A stretch of DNA of 64,000 nt from Bisporella sp. PMI_857 (GCA_021307315.1 JAJSPD010000052.1:1-64000); one strand, 5' to 3'. Shown: positions 1-11,249, counted from the stretch's first letter. Notes: generated from the letters alone by a model not told the origin. Made by a program: numbers and translations.

Positions 1-1
1 T

Positions 2-514
2 CGTTATGCAATAGATACTCATGAGGCAGCGATAATTTCCCGGGTACCTATTAGTAAGGGTGAAGAGATCAAACATCTTTGCGGGATACGGGCTATCTTG
101 ACAGCGGAGGAAGAAGCTAGCCTTAATCGGAGGGGTTATGACTTCAGTATCGTGGAGACGACTCGAAACAGTGCCATCTCTTACTTATTTGGACCAGCAA
201 GTCTTTCAAATCATGACTGCAAGGCAAACTCTCGACTAACCACGACTGGGCCATCAGGGGTGAAGGTAATAGCGACGAGGGATATTAATGTTGGCGAAGA
301 AATCACGGTCACGTATGCCGCAAATTACTTCGGAAAGGATAACTGCGAATGCCTGTGCAAGGACTGCGAAGACCACTGCAGAAATGGTTGGCGTTCAGCG
401 AGCCAAATGGGCAAACCGGTGGAGAGGGTTCCATCATCTACAAGTCATAAACTGGTCCGTTCAACTAGATTTCCTGGCGATTACCTCGCATCAGGTACCC
501 TATTCGAAATCTAG
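2..514 (+). CDS. set9: Set9-like SET-domain protein, C-terminal part (5' end outside window)
   Basis: The frame is open from base 2, so the start lies outside the window. The 170 visible residues follow the SET core of Set9/SUV4-20 histone H4 lysine-20 methyltransferases. Visible are the pseudoknot motif SNHDCKANSRL (about residue 70), EEITVTYAANYFG with the conserved tyrosine, and a post-SET cysteine cluster CECLCKDCEDHCRNGW. In the family this domain uses S-adenosylmethionine to methylate H4K20 in chromatin. After NGW the family match stops, and about 40 unrelated residues lead to a TAG stop at 512-514. Fungal Set9 proteins usually carry a much longer C-terminal tail, so this may be a truncated copy or may lack a downstream exon I could not find. 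The family call is confident; the completeness of the gene is not. Confidence 0.62.
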   Translation, partial: RYAIDTHEAAIISRVPISKGEEIKHLCGIRAILTAEEEASLNRRGYDFSIVETTRNSAISYLFGPASLSNHDCKANSRLTTTGPSGVKVIATRDINVGEEITVTYAANYFGKDNCECLCKDCEDHCRNGWRSASQMGKPVERVPSSTSHKLVRSTRFPGDYLASGTLFEI

Positions 515-599
515 TGCGAGGCCACTTCTGCCCGGCGAATCCTACTATAACATCAACTTGTCTACTCTGCTGGTGTCACTATAATTGGTAGCGATTGAC

Positions 600-960
600 C
601 ATTGCCGGTACCCCATCCTCACCCCGCCGCCAGTCCTACCTTACCACCATTTTTACCACCGCCGCCAGTTCCCCATTGGTTACACGCTTTTGCCAGCTTC
701 CTCATTGCTTCCATCCCTCCGACATCTCCCACTACGTCCGCCAATTATCCATCATCTCTCCTGACTTTTCCACTATCACCACTAACTTCCACGTTGCTTC
801 CATCACCCACGACATCCGCTGCCGTCATCACTGCTTTCACCCTCCCCCAACTAATCTACTATCGCCGACATTTAACTCTTCCACCGGTTCTTTCATCTCG
901 GCTTCCTTTCCCAACGTATCAACGGCAGTTAGCTGGTCCCTATTACGACCTCTCTTAGCT
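600..960. repeat. Pyrimidine-rich low-complexity tract
   Basis: A run strongly biased to C and T on the + strand, with irregular repeats of CCACC, CCGCC and TTCCA-type words. Open frames exist in two phases only because the tract is poor in stops. Their translations are Pro/Ser/Thr-rich with no domain, so I treat them as a by-product of composition. Confidence 0.5.
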
Positions 961-1606
961 TATCCACGGCATAACCAATTAGGTATAGTTATTATATGTC
1001 CATTCGTAATTAATCCGAAATATTACTAGCTGCAGTCTAGTCTATCATCGGTGGACGCAAAGTCTCATATGAGTCCCCCTCCAGCAAAGAGAAGCACCAG
1101 AGGTTTAGTGAGCAACCATCTTCCTTGCGTTGCAATCCCACACTCTCCGCACTGATATTCCCGAGGGCCGCCCGCTTTTCGTCTGGCAAATCGTGTCACC
1201 AAAGCCAGTCTCCCCACGCAAAACAAAGCACATCCTTGAGACTCAAAACGTCGCCATCAACCACGCTGCTCTCGGCCAGCTCATCCGCCGCTTCAGCGCC
1301 ACCCCTCCTGATAAAAGATGAGTGAAGCACAGCTCCACCCCAGCATGCTCAGTTGACTCTTCTATCTCTTCTCCCTTTGGCTCCAGCTCGCCCTTGGAAG
1401 CCTCTTCCCTGTGGGATTACTCTACCGGTTTACGGTGCTCTTGCGACCGCTACTTCATCACTCGATCAGGCGATCGCGTCAAGCTCGCTGCGGCGACTCT
1501 TGCTGCGGATTCACGCTGCTGTATCGTCGTCTGAATCATCAAGCTGATCCAGTTATAAAGTAGGCATACAATGCTCTTCGGATATATGTATCTCATCGAG
1601 CTAGTA

Positions 1607-2043
1607 TCAAAGGTGAACTGATTGGGGAAGTGCATCCATACCGCGCATCGGGTCGTAAGGTTCCAGGAGCTGCGCTATGGATCCGAAATATTGTTCATTA
1701 TCGCTGGTCTGGGTCATCTGCTGGGTAGCAGTCAGAGAAGGGGAGTGGCTTGGAGAGTGTTTAATAGTGCCATGGCCCTGCAATTTCGAAAGTGTCTTGG
1801 TCATCGCCGGTTCGTACTCCTGTTCTGTCCTCACGGAATCAATCTAGGACGAACATAGTTCCACGTAGAGAAATAATAAGAGTGGTTGGTGTTATCCTTG
1901 TTGCTGTTTCTGCGGCTAGAATTGCGAATCAGTGGTGGAGTCATCATTGTGGGAAATCCAAGAGAATTCGTAGGTGGAGATGAGTTGTGAGGACGCTGGT
2001 AGAGACTGTGAGACTTCTTTATCCTTGACTTCTTCACAAGCAC
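1607..2043 (-). pseudogene. Possible coding remnant, unrecognised
   Basis: Two minus-strand frames (2043 to 1831, 1834 to 1607) abut in different phases. The first is rich in Ser, Asn and Arg; the second carries HSPSHSPSL and FGSIAQLLEPYDPMRG. The wording resembles the disordered part of a fungal regulator, and one frameshift would join them. I find no plausible intron between them and no domain. Low confidence that it was ever a gene. Confidence 0.18.
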
Positions 2044-3400
2044 TGTCTCCCTTTCGCTGTCTTGGTATTCTATGTCCTTGTGAAATTTAGCCTTTTACTC
2101 AAGACCAGGGATTCCTCACCGTCCAATAGTATCCCCGTCAAGTCTCGTTTCTTTATCTTCGTCATGACCTCTCTTTGATAAAGCAAAGGAGAAAATACAA
2201 AGCTGCTGATATCGTAGAGGAAATAAACGACATTGAGTGGTCCTAGGTATATCACCGTGCGTTCCACGATTGGCTGTAGTCTTGTTGAACATAGTTACAT
2301 AGTAGTCTTATCGTAGTTGCATTAGCGATAAGTTTTCATGCTCAGGAGGCATGATGTGTTTCTCGCAAAAAACTACTGCCTCTGAGCGCGATGCAATTCT
2401 GACACGCTTTGGCAATGCGGAGATGTTGCAGGTTACCGAAACCATGATGACCGGAGTCCGAAAGAGAGGTTGTGATGTTGCCTGTCATCCAGAGCAGAGG
2501 TATCATTGATGACATCTTAATCAGAGGAAGGGGGAATAAGCCGCAATGGGATTGTCGACGGGACTCTCGATGAACTGCCTCTCGTTATTTTCTGATAATA
2601 ATTCTGGCATCAATTTACCTCCTTGGTGCCATTAGTGCAGTAGCCCGCTCTGTTCCTCGATCGCCGCCAACAGTGGCAGTGGGAGAGGTTTCCATTTGCA
2701 TGATTCCGTCAGAGGTCTTGACGTATGCTCAATCACGTCCTCTGGATTGCATTGTGCATGTAAAATGGCGAAATTGGTTCTCAATACAAAAGGAATTAAA
2801 TACCTAATATCTCGCTCTCAACAAATGATAGCTCAAGTGCCTCTTATGGATGATTCAGTGGCGCTACTTTAGGTAACATCCTGCTAATCGCAAGAGGGAA
2901 TCACGACAAGCAGGAACTCATTTCACATTTCAAGGCCGGTTTTAATCGATGTGGAACTGTGTAGAAGCTTCAGACCCAAGACTAGAGACCCATGCGATCC
3001 CCGGGCTGCGATCAGGAATGTATCAAAAAAGACTTTCGGTGATCAAACTCAGCTCGTGTCTTCATCGCTTGCATCCAGTCGAAACAGTACTAGAGTAGAC
3101 TGCTTGGTCCACTCCACACGATGACCAGGAATAGGCAGCCATGTCAAGGGTGCCAAGAACAAACTTCACATGAGCCACTGTTTCTAACTCGCGCTAAGCA
3201 GCCACTATATTAGTAGCGTAATCCCGTTTCTGTTTATCAAAGACTCACGTATCAAGATTTAATTGCGCACAATTGTGACTTCAATTAAGCAATAACGGCA
3301 GTAATCCAATTCGATAGCGCTTGCTTAACTATGCATACCCCGAGAAAAGGTGATCTATGCTAACTCCGAGGAAGTACGAAGTTGCTAGAACGGCGATACT

Positions 3401-6400
3401 ATGGTCAACGATACTGAAGGTGGCAACACATGCAAGCGCCGGAAGTTGAATCTGCGGAAGTGTAGGCAATGTCGCGACGCAAGGAAGAAGGTAAGATATA
3501 TGCCCCGAAGCTGTGTTCCCGTGTGATAAGCCTCTTTTGGTGTGTTGAGCACATCAATGTGTTCAAAGGTGGTGCTCAAGTTACAAGCCCAGTATCGAAT
3601 TGTTTGGGGAAAGCGACTGTTCTTGTGTGAAAATGCGTGACACGTTCTCCCGAACCCCCCCCCCCCTACAAGACTGGAAAAAAGTTCTCTAGAGCAAAGC
3701 AGTTTTTAATGTATTGGTCAATTATGACATTTTGGAAATGGGTCGGCGATCTACACTCAAGCAATATTCATAGGAGTGGACTGACGGATACAGTGCTCCC
3801 CTGAAGACCGTGAGTGGCCAGAAAAATGCGAACGTTGTCTAAAACATCGTCGGCACCCCTTGGAATGGTGAGTAGATAGTTAATCTTGCAAAGTCAACGA
3901 TATATTCACCAGATGAGCTAATACTGTGATTTGGGTTCCAGCTCTCCGCCTGAGATCAATGAGAACAAAAGGGGGAAAAACAAGGTGAGGCCAGGAAGAG
4001 GCGCGAAAAGCACCTCTCCTTCGGCTAGACCAGATCCTGAGGTTGCCGATGATAGCGATGACTCGCTATCTGAGAAGGATGTAAAGCAGGAGATCGCAAC
4101 TTACGAACGGCCTCCTCCAACACTGCCGGCTCGGAAGAGAGTACATTCACAAGGGAAGGAACCTGTGCCAGAGTCTTTGGCATTTGGATATAAGGTCCGT
4201 CCGCTTTCTTTTTTACTTTTTTCCCATACAAACGTGCTTTCCTACAAACTACGCGAGTTTAGGGTATAATGCTGTCTCAGGCATAGATCTTCGTCTCTGT
4301 TACTTCACCACAGAAGACGTCCAACAGCCCTATGCTATACATTTAGCTTATTCCGTTGTCGCATATAAAGCTATACATATCAGAAGCTACTGTTTTGTAC
4401 GAAGGACCGAATATACACAATGCTAACTCGCTATTCAGGACCTGAAGCAGGACCATTTTCGGCTTATACATATTGCACCAGGTAGGGGAGACGCCCCATT
4501 AGTCTGCTGGCTTAGTGAAGTATCTATTTATGACAAACCCAAACCGGACTACGAGGTGGTGTCACATCGATGGGAAGCCGTTTGCAGGCCGGACGCCGAA
4601 ATACTGCTTCAGGAATCTGAAAATGATATCAACTCACGTCGTCCTAGGAAAATCAAACAACACCTGGGAACTATATTGAAGAGTTTATGACATCCTGAAC
4701 TGGTCAAAAAGTTCTGGCTAGAAGCTCTTTGCCTCAAGTGGGACAATAAAGCGGAGACGAATCAACAGCGAACAATTAAGCAGCATATCTTTTATCTCGC
4801 GAATAATCTGTGCTTTTGGCTTGGAGAGGATCTCCACCTGAAGGCCGCACTTGACTTCATTTCTGAGATTATCAAACCTGACAGCATTGATATGCTTGTT
4901 CAGGACGACAATACTATCGATAAATGGTCGGACTTTGTGCTCCTATTGAAGAACGAGGTTTTCAGCCGACTGTGGCTCTTACATGAATTGACCATATCAC
5001 AAAAGCAGAAAGTGACCCTCATCTCAAGTCAGTCACCAATACATTACTCTGATTTTGTGGATGCTGTCACCATGTTCTCTTCTCGACGATCGCAGATATC
5101 GAGTCTATTCAATCGCCTCGGTCGAGGCTATAAGGCCTTGGATGATCCCAAAATCATCCTGGCAGAACGCTTCGTCGATGTGACTACAAATGCTTTACGT
5201 ATTCGGGATGTTCGGCAGCGTTCTACAGGTACTGAATCAATAGGTTTTGGCAAGGATGGCAGAGTTGAACATTTGTTTGACTTGGAGACATTGGTAAGAT
5301 ATCTTTATCGAAGTCGTTTGGAAGAACATTTACGTCTCGCAAAATCTGATATATTAATATGGAGACTAACTCTGAGGTCTTTAGGTCTCACTCTCGGGCA
5401 ATCACAAAGTAGAAAATTCTCGTGATAAAATATATGCACTGCTGGCGCTTGCGAAGGACGCACATGAGGACACGGATCCCAAGCTAAAAATCGACTATGA
5501 AGCTACTACAATGGAGGTCTACCAAAACTTTGTAGATTATGTATTAAAAAAATCTGGTTCATTAGATATACTCTGTCGTCGATGGTAAGTTCTATTCACA
5601 TCACTTTTTATACAATGTTCTGTTGGGGAGCTTCCGGGATTCATTCAGCCATAGAGATCCACCAAACGGGAAACTGATTTATTCTCTTAGGGCGAGTCCG
5701 TGCCCACCGGAGGAGCCTGCCTATCCGTCCTGGATCAAGGCGTCTAACATCAACTCGGAAGCAGAGATGTTTGTTGGAATGCCGGACAAACACCGCTACA
5801 ATGCTTCAAAGCCGAGAGATGTAGTGTACGAGTTCACAGAGCAAGATGAGAATCGCAAATCTCTAACTGTCAAGGGCGTTGTCCTCGACAAGATCTCAAG
5901 ACTAGGAAGCACATCCGAGGTCGGGAGAATCAAACACGAATGGTTACAGCTTGGAGGTTGTTCCATCATCAATGATTTAGACTATGTCCCCGACTCTTTC
6001 TGGAGGACTCTCGTCGCTGACCGCAATGATAATGGCTGCAATGCCCCATCTTGGTATTACCGGGCTTTCTTGCAGTGTCTCGTAGAAACACCTATTGGAA
6101 AGGATATCAACGTAGATGAGATCATCAAGCTGTACGAAGATAGTGCGATGCTAGTAGTGGATTTCCTACGTCGTGTCCAAAGCGTAATATCAGGTCGCAA
6201 ATTTCTGGTATCGAAAGACCGAGAGCTATCGGGGCTGGCTCCTCCCACATCAGAACCTGGGGATTCGATATGTATTCTGTATGGCTGCACTGTGCCGGTG
6301 ATACTAAGAGAAGACAAAGCTTCCAACTGCTGGACATTTGTGGGAGAGTGTTTTGTTTATGGAATGATGGATGGCGAGGCAATGGAACTAGATGACACGG

Positions 6401-6441
6401 AAGGTAATCCAATCGAGGAACGGCAATTCGAAATGAGATGA
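3401..6441 (+). pseudogene. Zn2Cys6-like N-terminus fused to a HET domain, one in-frame stop
   Basis: Six exons rebuilt by splice signals: 3401-3490, 3794-3867, 3942-4194, 4439-5293, 5385-5584, 5691-6441. All phases agree (2,223 nt, 740 codons). Exons 1-3 assemble a cysteine cluster: KCRQCRDARKK, then CSPEDREWPEKCERC, then the last Cys formed across the third junction. A charged, disordered linker follows. Exons 4-6 are a HET (heterokaryon incompatibility) protein: YEVVSHRWE, FWLEALCLKW, FSRLWLLHELT, NSRDKIYALLALA, LDILCRRWASP, and a C-terminal block with GDSICILYGC and GECFVYGMMDGEA. HET proteins trigger cell death after fusion of unlike hyphae. The intron 5294-5384 shows GTAAGA, CTAAC and TTTAG; the intron 4195-4438 has the weaker donor GTCCGT. 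The only lesion is TGA at 4688-4690, so it is a young pseudogene or needs readthrough. Confidence 0.8.
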
Positions 6442-6951
6442 GGCATTCAGGTATTGGGTCCTGCTTATCTTGAAGAGGAAGTAGATCTGAAGCTGTCGGA
6501 ACAAAGGGACAGGAGCCTAATCGGGCTTAACCCGATTAGGTACATTAGCCGAAGAGAGCATCCTTAAGAGCTCTCTTCCACCTGCAACCTCTTAATTCTA
6601 CTAGAGTGCTAGCCTACGGCTCGCACGAAGCCTTCGCACTATTACAAGAAAAGGCGTTATGATTAAGCAGCCATAGCGCCTTTAAAAAATCTTGAGGATA
6701 TTAAGATTATAGCCATGTAGAAAAGCGATAGTGAAGCGAAAATATGTAAATTGCGGGATCAGGATAAGTACGTTTATAGCCATGCCCAAAAAAATGGTAT
6801 GTTGTTTAGAGTAGTTACACTTAAAAGATTATCTATCAAAAGATGCAAGCCAGGGAATCTAGGTAAGTGTTAGGTAGTATGCGGTGTTCTCTCACCCAGA
6901 GGGAGACGTTCCTGCACCAGGTATATTGAAGTGACTATATTACTATATGAT
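6442..6951. other. Intergenic, with one perfect hairpin
   Basis: No open frame of note. Apart from the short hairpin at 6516-6540 I see only AT-rich unstructured sequence between the HET gene and the Helitron accessory gene. Confidence 0.55.
6516..6540. other. Perfect 10-bp-arm hairpin
   Basis: Arms CCTAATCGGG and CCCGATTAGG pair perfectly around the 5-base loop CTTAA. It lies just beyond the 3' side of the minus-strand Helitron genes, where a Helitron terminal hairpin would be expected, but no CTRR end follows at the usual distance. It could equally be a terminator-like fold. Confidence 0.5.
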
Positions 6952-7873
6952 TCATCCCCTTCTTTTACGCGGAGTGATGGGGTCCCTGCCTTGACTTGGA
7001 AGAGTGGAAGCACCTGGCTGTAGCCTCCACAGTTTTAGCAATCTGAAAGTCGGTCCGGTTCTGTTCTTGAAATTGGAACTTCCAAACCACACCTGAGCCG
7101 CTACTTTGTCACCTGAAGTGAAAACAGAGGCTGCTAAGATTGGTCCGTCATCAGTGTCAGTAGTAGAAGTGCCGTCAAACCCATCAGGGAATGGGTCGCC
7201 GCTGGTAAAAGAGTCTGACAAGAGCTCCGATTCAGGAACCTTGATCCTTAAAGGATTGTTGATAGAATAACCTTCCCCACAGCGGGACAGCAGGCCTTTC
7301 AAGATGTTAAGTGTTGAGTCCTCCACAAGTAGCTGGGCAGAGAATTCAGGTTTATCCGGGCTAAAATGATTTTCTGCAGCTTTTAGGCTGAGGAAAGTAC
7401 CGAGCTCGCCCACAAGAATCATCCCAAACTTTACATGTGGGTTCTCATCGTTGTATTCTTCTTTAGGGTCGTCGTATGAGAGCCATTTCAAGGTTCCCGC
7501 CTGGATAAGGTCCCAACTGAGTGGAGGGACAAGCTCCGCGAGGTTTTCAACATATATCTCTTGGTCACGGAAGTATTTGATATTTGGCACGCAACTTAGG
7601 GTTGATCGTGGAGGTGGGGTGGACAGCCGTTTCTTTTCTTTATAAGAGGAGGAAGGAGTCTGAGATGAGAGTGCGCTCGGGGAGCTAGGGCTTAGTGTCT
7701 GAATTATTGCTGTTAGTATCATAGGCAAGAGTGGTTGTTGGCCTTGTATTCAAACACCTACGTACCGAATTTGTATACCCCGCCTCCTGGCCTAATAGTA
7801 AATCAAGTTGTTCAACTTCATCAAAGCTCTCTCTAGCTCTCTTCCTTCCCTTGTCGCGTGTACGTATAGGCAT
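6952..7873 (-). CDS. Two-exon Helitron-associated hypothetical protein
   Basis: Exon 1 is 7873-7766 and exon 2 is 7698-6952. The 67-bp intron has GTACGT, a textbook ATACTAACAG branch site and TTCAG, and splicing gives 284 aa. The first 36 residues are basic (MPIRTRDKGRKRARESF). A Ser/Pro linker follows, then a structured region with VKFGMILVGELGTFLSL and, near the C-terminus, VAAQVWFGSSNFKNRTG. The end is basic (PRKRRG). I do not recognise the family. It lies downstream of and collinear with RepHel, about 420 bp away, which suggests an element-borne accessory gene. Helitrons of plants and animals sometimes carry RPA-like single-strand DNA binding proteins; a beta-rich OB-fold is conceivable here, but that is inference. 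Unlike RepHel, the frame is intact. Confidence 0.6.
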
Positions 7874-8291
7874 TGTAAAAGAGAGCAGTATAACGAGCGC
7901 GAAACGTTCCTAAATAAGAGGATGAAGTATTATAGAGTTTAAAAGCTTGGTTATTCTCGACCTAAAAGATAGGTTGAAGTAGAACGTCTAGAGGACTTGG
8001 AAATATGAAATCCTAGTACAGAAGTCCTACTGAATGAATTGTTGACTGGTCGTGTGACCAATTGATTAATTCATCGCGTCATTGATCCCGGCAAAATACA
8101 GGTATTCCTGAATCGGATACAGGATTCCTCCGGCCAAATACAGGATTTCCAATGGACTAAGAGTAGCAAAAAGCAATTATTCAAGGAGCATCGTTGTAGC
8201 GAATATTGTGTAACGTATTTGTGATATCCTAGGAGACGCCCATATTTGACGGAATAAATAGTCCCTACTGATCTGCAGTAAAGCAACTGCT
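7874..8291. other. Helitron internal spacer with short repeats
   Basis: No gene. It holds imperfect direct repeats of ATACAGGATTTCC-type words at about 8088-8151 and an imperfect hairpin around 8033-8075 (TGGTC...GACCA core). Confidence 0.4.
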
Positions 8292-10026
8292 TTAGTAGGT
8301 CGACCCACTTATTGTGTGTGTGTTAGATGGAGGAGCTACTCGAAAAGGATGTCGTCCCAGTAGAGAGAATGCCTGCACCACCTTAAACACGTGACTATTC
8401 GTGATCAAGTAATTAGTCCACGACCGAATAGTGTCTTGTTCGATATCCTCTAAACGCAGGATTTCAAGCTGGAGGTCTGCGTGAGGTGAAGCTTGTACAT
8501 CAGCAAGCGTAATGGGTTCCCGTAACCAGACACCAGAAAGCGATCTTAGCCTCCCTAGTTGAACGTTGATAGAAGTCCATTTTTTATGTTCACTTAGGCC
8601 ACGCTGAGCAGGGAATTTCAAGTCAACAATAAGGTTGACGAATGTAGAGCCTTGGCACTTGTAATCTGTGATTGCAAACCCAAGGGTCAGTGGAACCTGG
8701 TGCCGATGGAATGGAAGGTTCGAAATTTCAGAGATTTCTCCTGTCATTTCAATAGGTAAGATAGGAACGAGCCCCACCGGCAGGTTAGAGAAGGAAAGAT
8801 TGTGGTCGTGAGTAGGGCGTACAAGAAGGCATAGAAGCGGGGACGTACACAGGATGTACAGGTCGTCTAGCTCTATCCAGGTAGCTTCAAAAGGTAAATA
8901 TATGACTAAAGACAGAAGGAGATACGTACGCTGCACATCTGTATCTAAGATTGCCCGCTCTGCAGTTCCAGTCATGCCATTAACCAAACCTGAACTAGTG
9001 TTCGTGTTCTGTAAAAGCATAACCGGCATTCCCTTGGTAAAAGCAAGGAATCTAGGACCTTTGAGTTTGCCGGTTTCTCCTACTCGAAACATCATCCTAA
9101 TAAGGACCTCACGATCAAGATCAGCTATATTTGGAGTGTCATGCCGACCAGGGAAGAGATATATTTTTTGGCTGTTCTTTTTAGCGAAGATTTCGAGTTG
9201 AGTGAGGTTCACGTCTTCGCGAAGCTGATTGATCCGAATTACAGCTCGATCCGGAGGATCCTCTCCTCTTGCTACCCTTGCGGCTACTGTCTGATTATTC
9301 AAGATAGCTACATCTTCCTTTGTTAATGTTGCGGAGCGTGCTCTTTCCAACATACCTTGAAATAAAAGGTCTTCTGCTTGGCGCATTTGTTCCGTAAGAA
9401 AAATCACCCTATTAAACCGACTCCAAATAGACTTGCCGGAGCTAAGTACCTGGTTGTAAGAAATATTCTGCCTCCATATCGCATGGCCGCCCACAGGAGT
9501 GAATTGATTGAAGTCTCCTAAGAGGATAACAATAGGAAGACCGCCAAAGACAGTTGAGCCCTCTCTATTTGAATCCCATATAGCACTGCAGCGGTCGTCT
9601 AACTGAACCAACGCTTCAAGCCCGACCATGCTGACTTCATCGACAATGAAGATTTTTTTATGAGCAAGCCTTAGTTTGGTCGCTGGGCGTACAGGTTGGT
9701 TGCCATATAAGGAAAGAGCAGAGTGGTAGGTTGAACCGCCGACGTTTGCCGCTGCAGCACCGGTAGAAGCAGTTAGGAGAACATCTTCTTGTTTCTGAAC
9801 AATAGAGAGACCAAAGAGAAAGGCTTTAATCAGATAAGTCTTTCCGACGCCCCCGACACCCCCAAGGTAAAGCAGGAATTGGTCTTTGGTAGTATTGATT
9901 GGAACAGGACACAGGATCCGGTCGAATAAAGCTCGGATCACAAGCATCTGTTTGCCGTTCAGCTGGTACTGGCTTTTTATCAGGGAAATTATAGAGTCTG
10001 CAGTAGGAGTAACGTGAAACATTGTT
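8292..10026 (-). pseudogene. RepHel, helicase part (Pif1-like), separated from Rep by an insertion
   Basis: An open frame of about 590 codons. Walker A is GGVGGVGKTYLI (about residue 71), followed by STGAAAANVGG, Walker B IFIVDEVSM (about residue 141) and the late motif ITDYKCQGSTF. This is the superfamily 1B (Pif1) helicase half of Helitron RepHel, which unwinds DNA during rolling-circle transposition. The apparent ATG at 10073 lies inside the inserted element: the first 16 residues come from its terminal repeat. True helicase sequence starts at TMFHVTPTADS. Joining this to the Rep side at LSTLQTMF across the single target copy keeps the frame. The helicase coding itself is uninterrupted down to the stop. 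Confidence 0.85.
10018..10026. repeat. 9-bp target-site duplication, left copy
   Basis: AACATTGTT immediately outside the left terminal repeat. The identical 9-mer is at 11250-11258 outside the right terminal repeat. Confidence 0.88.
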
Positions 10027-10109
10027 CGGCAAATATCAGAGATACCACCTAAAAGTCGATTAATATCACACATACCACCTTTTTTGTATCACTCTATCAG
10101 AGATACCAC
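10027..10109. repeat. Left terminal inverted repeat (83 bp)
   Basis: Exact reverse complement of 11167-11249 when read base by base. It contains ATCAGAGATACCAC twice. Its identity with the other end points to a recent insertion. Confidence 0.88.
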
Positions 10110-10121
10110 CTATTTCAAATT

Positions 10122-10181
10122 GTGGTATCTCTGATATACACATGCAAAATAGTGGTATCTCTGATATACATATGCAAAATA
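10122..10181 (+). repeat. Two 30-bp tandem units
   Basis: Units 10122-10151 and 10152-10181 differ by one base. Each starts GTGGTATCTCTGATATACA, which is the terminal-repeat motif in inverted orientation. Confidence 0.8.
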
Positions 10182-11166
10182 GTTTTCGATTGACTGCATC
10201 TCACGGGTCGCCGGGCAGACTAGTGATTTTACTTAGTATGCTCGTTGGCGTCAGGTGTAAGATGTGTGTCGATTGTTGTTCGTTCTAAGCTACGTTGTTA
10301 GGATTTGAGAATCTAGGTAGCTGACATGTCCTTGACTAAGTTGAGAACGCTAGCGCGGAAGACTTTTCACACACACAGTTCTACAATTCTGTATTATTAT
10401 CACATATAGACAACAATAGAGAGCCTGATCGGCATCCCCAATTCCTCCTGTTTATCATTGAGTATTTTCTCGTTCTGTTATACGTGTCGCGAAAAGGTTG
10501 CAGGTCCCGAAAGGACCTACAACTCTTCACGTGACTAGTTACATGCGTTCTAACAATAGTAGTATCTCTAATATAATACTGTAAACTATTTTATCTTAAA
10601 TATTATTGCTGTGAAAACACCCGGGTTGGAGTAATTACTTATACTTTAACTTGAAAGCACGTACACATATGTTTTATGCGCAATGCTCGTTGAGGTTGGT
10701 GGATAAATCTCTATTGTTGTTCGATAGCCCCTGATTACAAAATCGTAAAGTTGTAAGTCCTGAAAAGACCTACAACTTACATAATCCTGCGTTTATATAA
10801 TTCTATTACATGCGTTCAAACAATTACTTTGCATAAATATATCAAAAATACTACCGATTTACACTAAAGCGAGCTAGTGCACTTAAGGCACAAAAGCTTC
10901 GATTTTAATAATTTGACTTTTTTTCTTCAATATCTCGATTATAGCGCTCCAAATAAGTAACTCTTTCGATAATATAGATTAAGCTAAATTAGCTATTAAA
11001 ACCTTTGTTGCAAACGTTCTCGAATTGTAGAAAGCTACACATTCCGACAAGAGAAGGTTTAATATTGCGTGTAAGTCTCGAACCTGTAGCTTCAGTATTC
11101 TAAATTTTGTAATATCGTTTCAGAGATACCACTAATTTGTTGCAGTCTATCACAGATACCACTTTT

Positions 11167-11249
11167 GTGGTATCTCTGATAGAGTGATACAAAAAAGGTG
11201 GTATGTGTGATATTAATCGACTTTTAGGTGGTATCTCTGATATTTGCCG
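11167..11249. repeat. Right terminal inverted repeat (83 bp)
   Basis: Exact inverted copy of 10027-10109. It is followed by the second AACATTGTT target copy at 11250-11258. Confidence 0.88.

Larger units (their letters stand above)
515..3400. other. Gene-poor stretch
   Basis: No convincing gene. It holds a pyrimidine-rich low-complexity tract (about 600-960), several short open frames without recognisable domains, and a possible decayed coding remnant on the minus strand (1607-2043). From about 2270 to 3400 both strands are broken by frequent stops and I see nothing. Confidence 0.6.
10027..11249. mobile_element. Non-autonomous Mutator-like element nested in RepHel
   Basis: 1,223 bp bounded by perfect 83-bp terminal inverted repeats (10027-10109 and 11167-11249, starting CGGCAAATATCAGAGATACC) and flanked by the 9-bp duplication AACATTGTT. 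Long repeats with a 9-bp duplication fit the Mutator (MULE) superfamily; the class is inference. There is no long open frame, so it needs a transposase from elsewhere. The interior is AT-rich and holds two 30-bp tandem units (10122-10181), two hairpins with GACCTACAAC arms (about 10497-10523 and 10746-10772), and several copies of ATCAGAGATACCAC in both orientations. Confidence 0.85.

Noticed and set aside
595..1029. 144-codon and 118-codon frames in a pyrimidine-rich tract
   Set aside because: Open in two phases because of composition; no domain or splice support.
8010..8080. CTAG plus imperfect hairpin as the Helitron 3' end
   Set aside because: Hairpin is imperfect and the CTAG is not flanked as expected (A before, T after); no second copy to compare.
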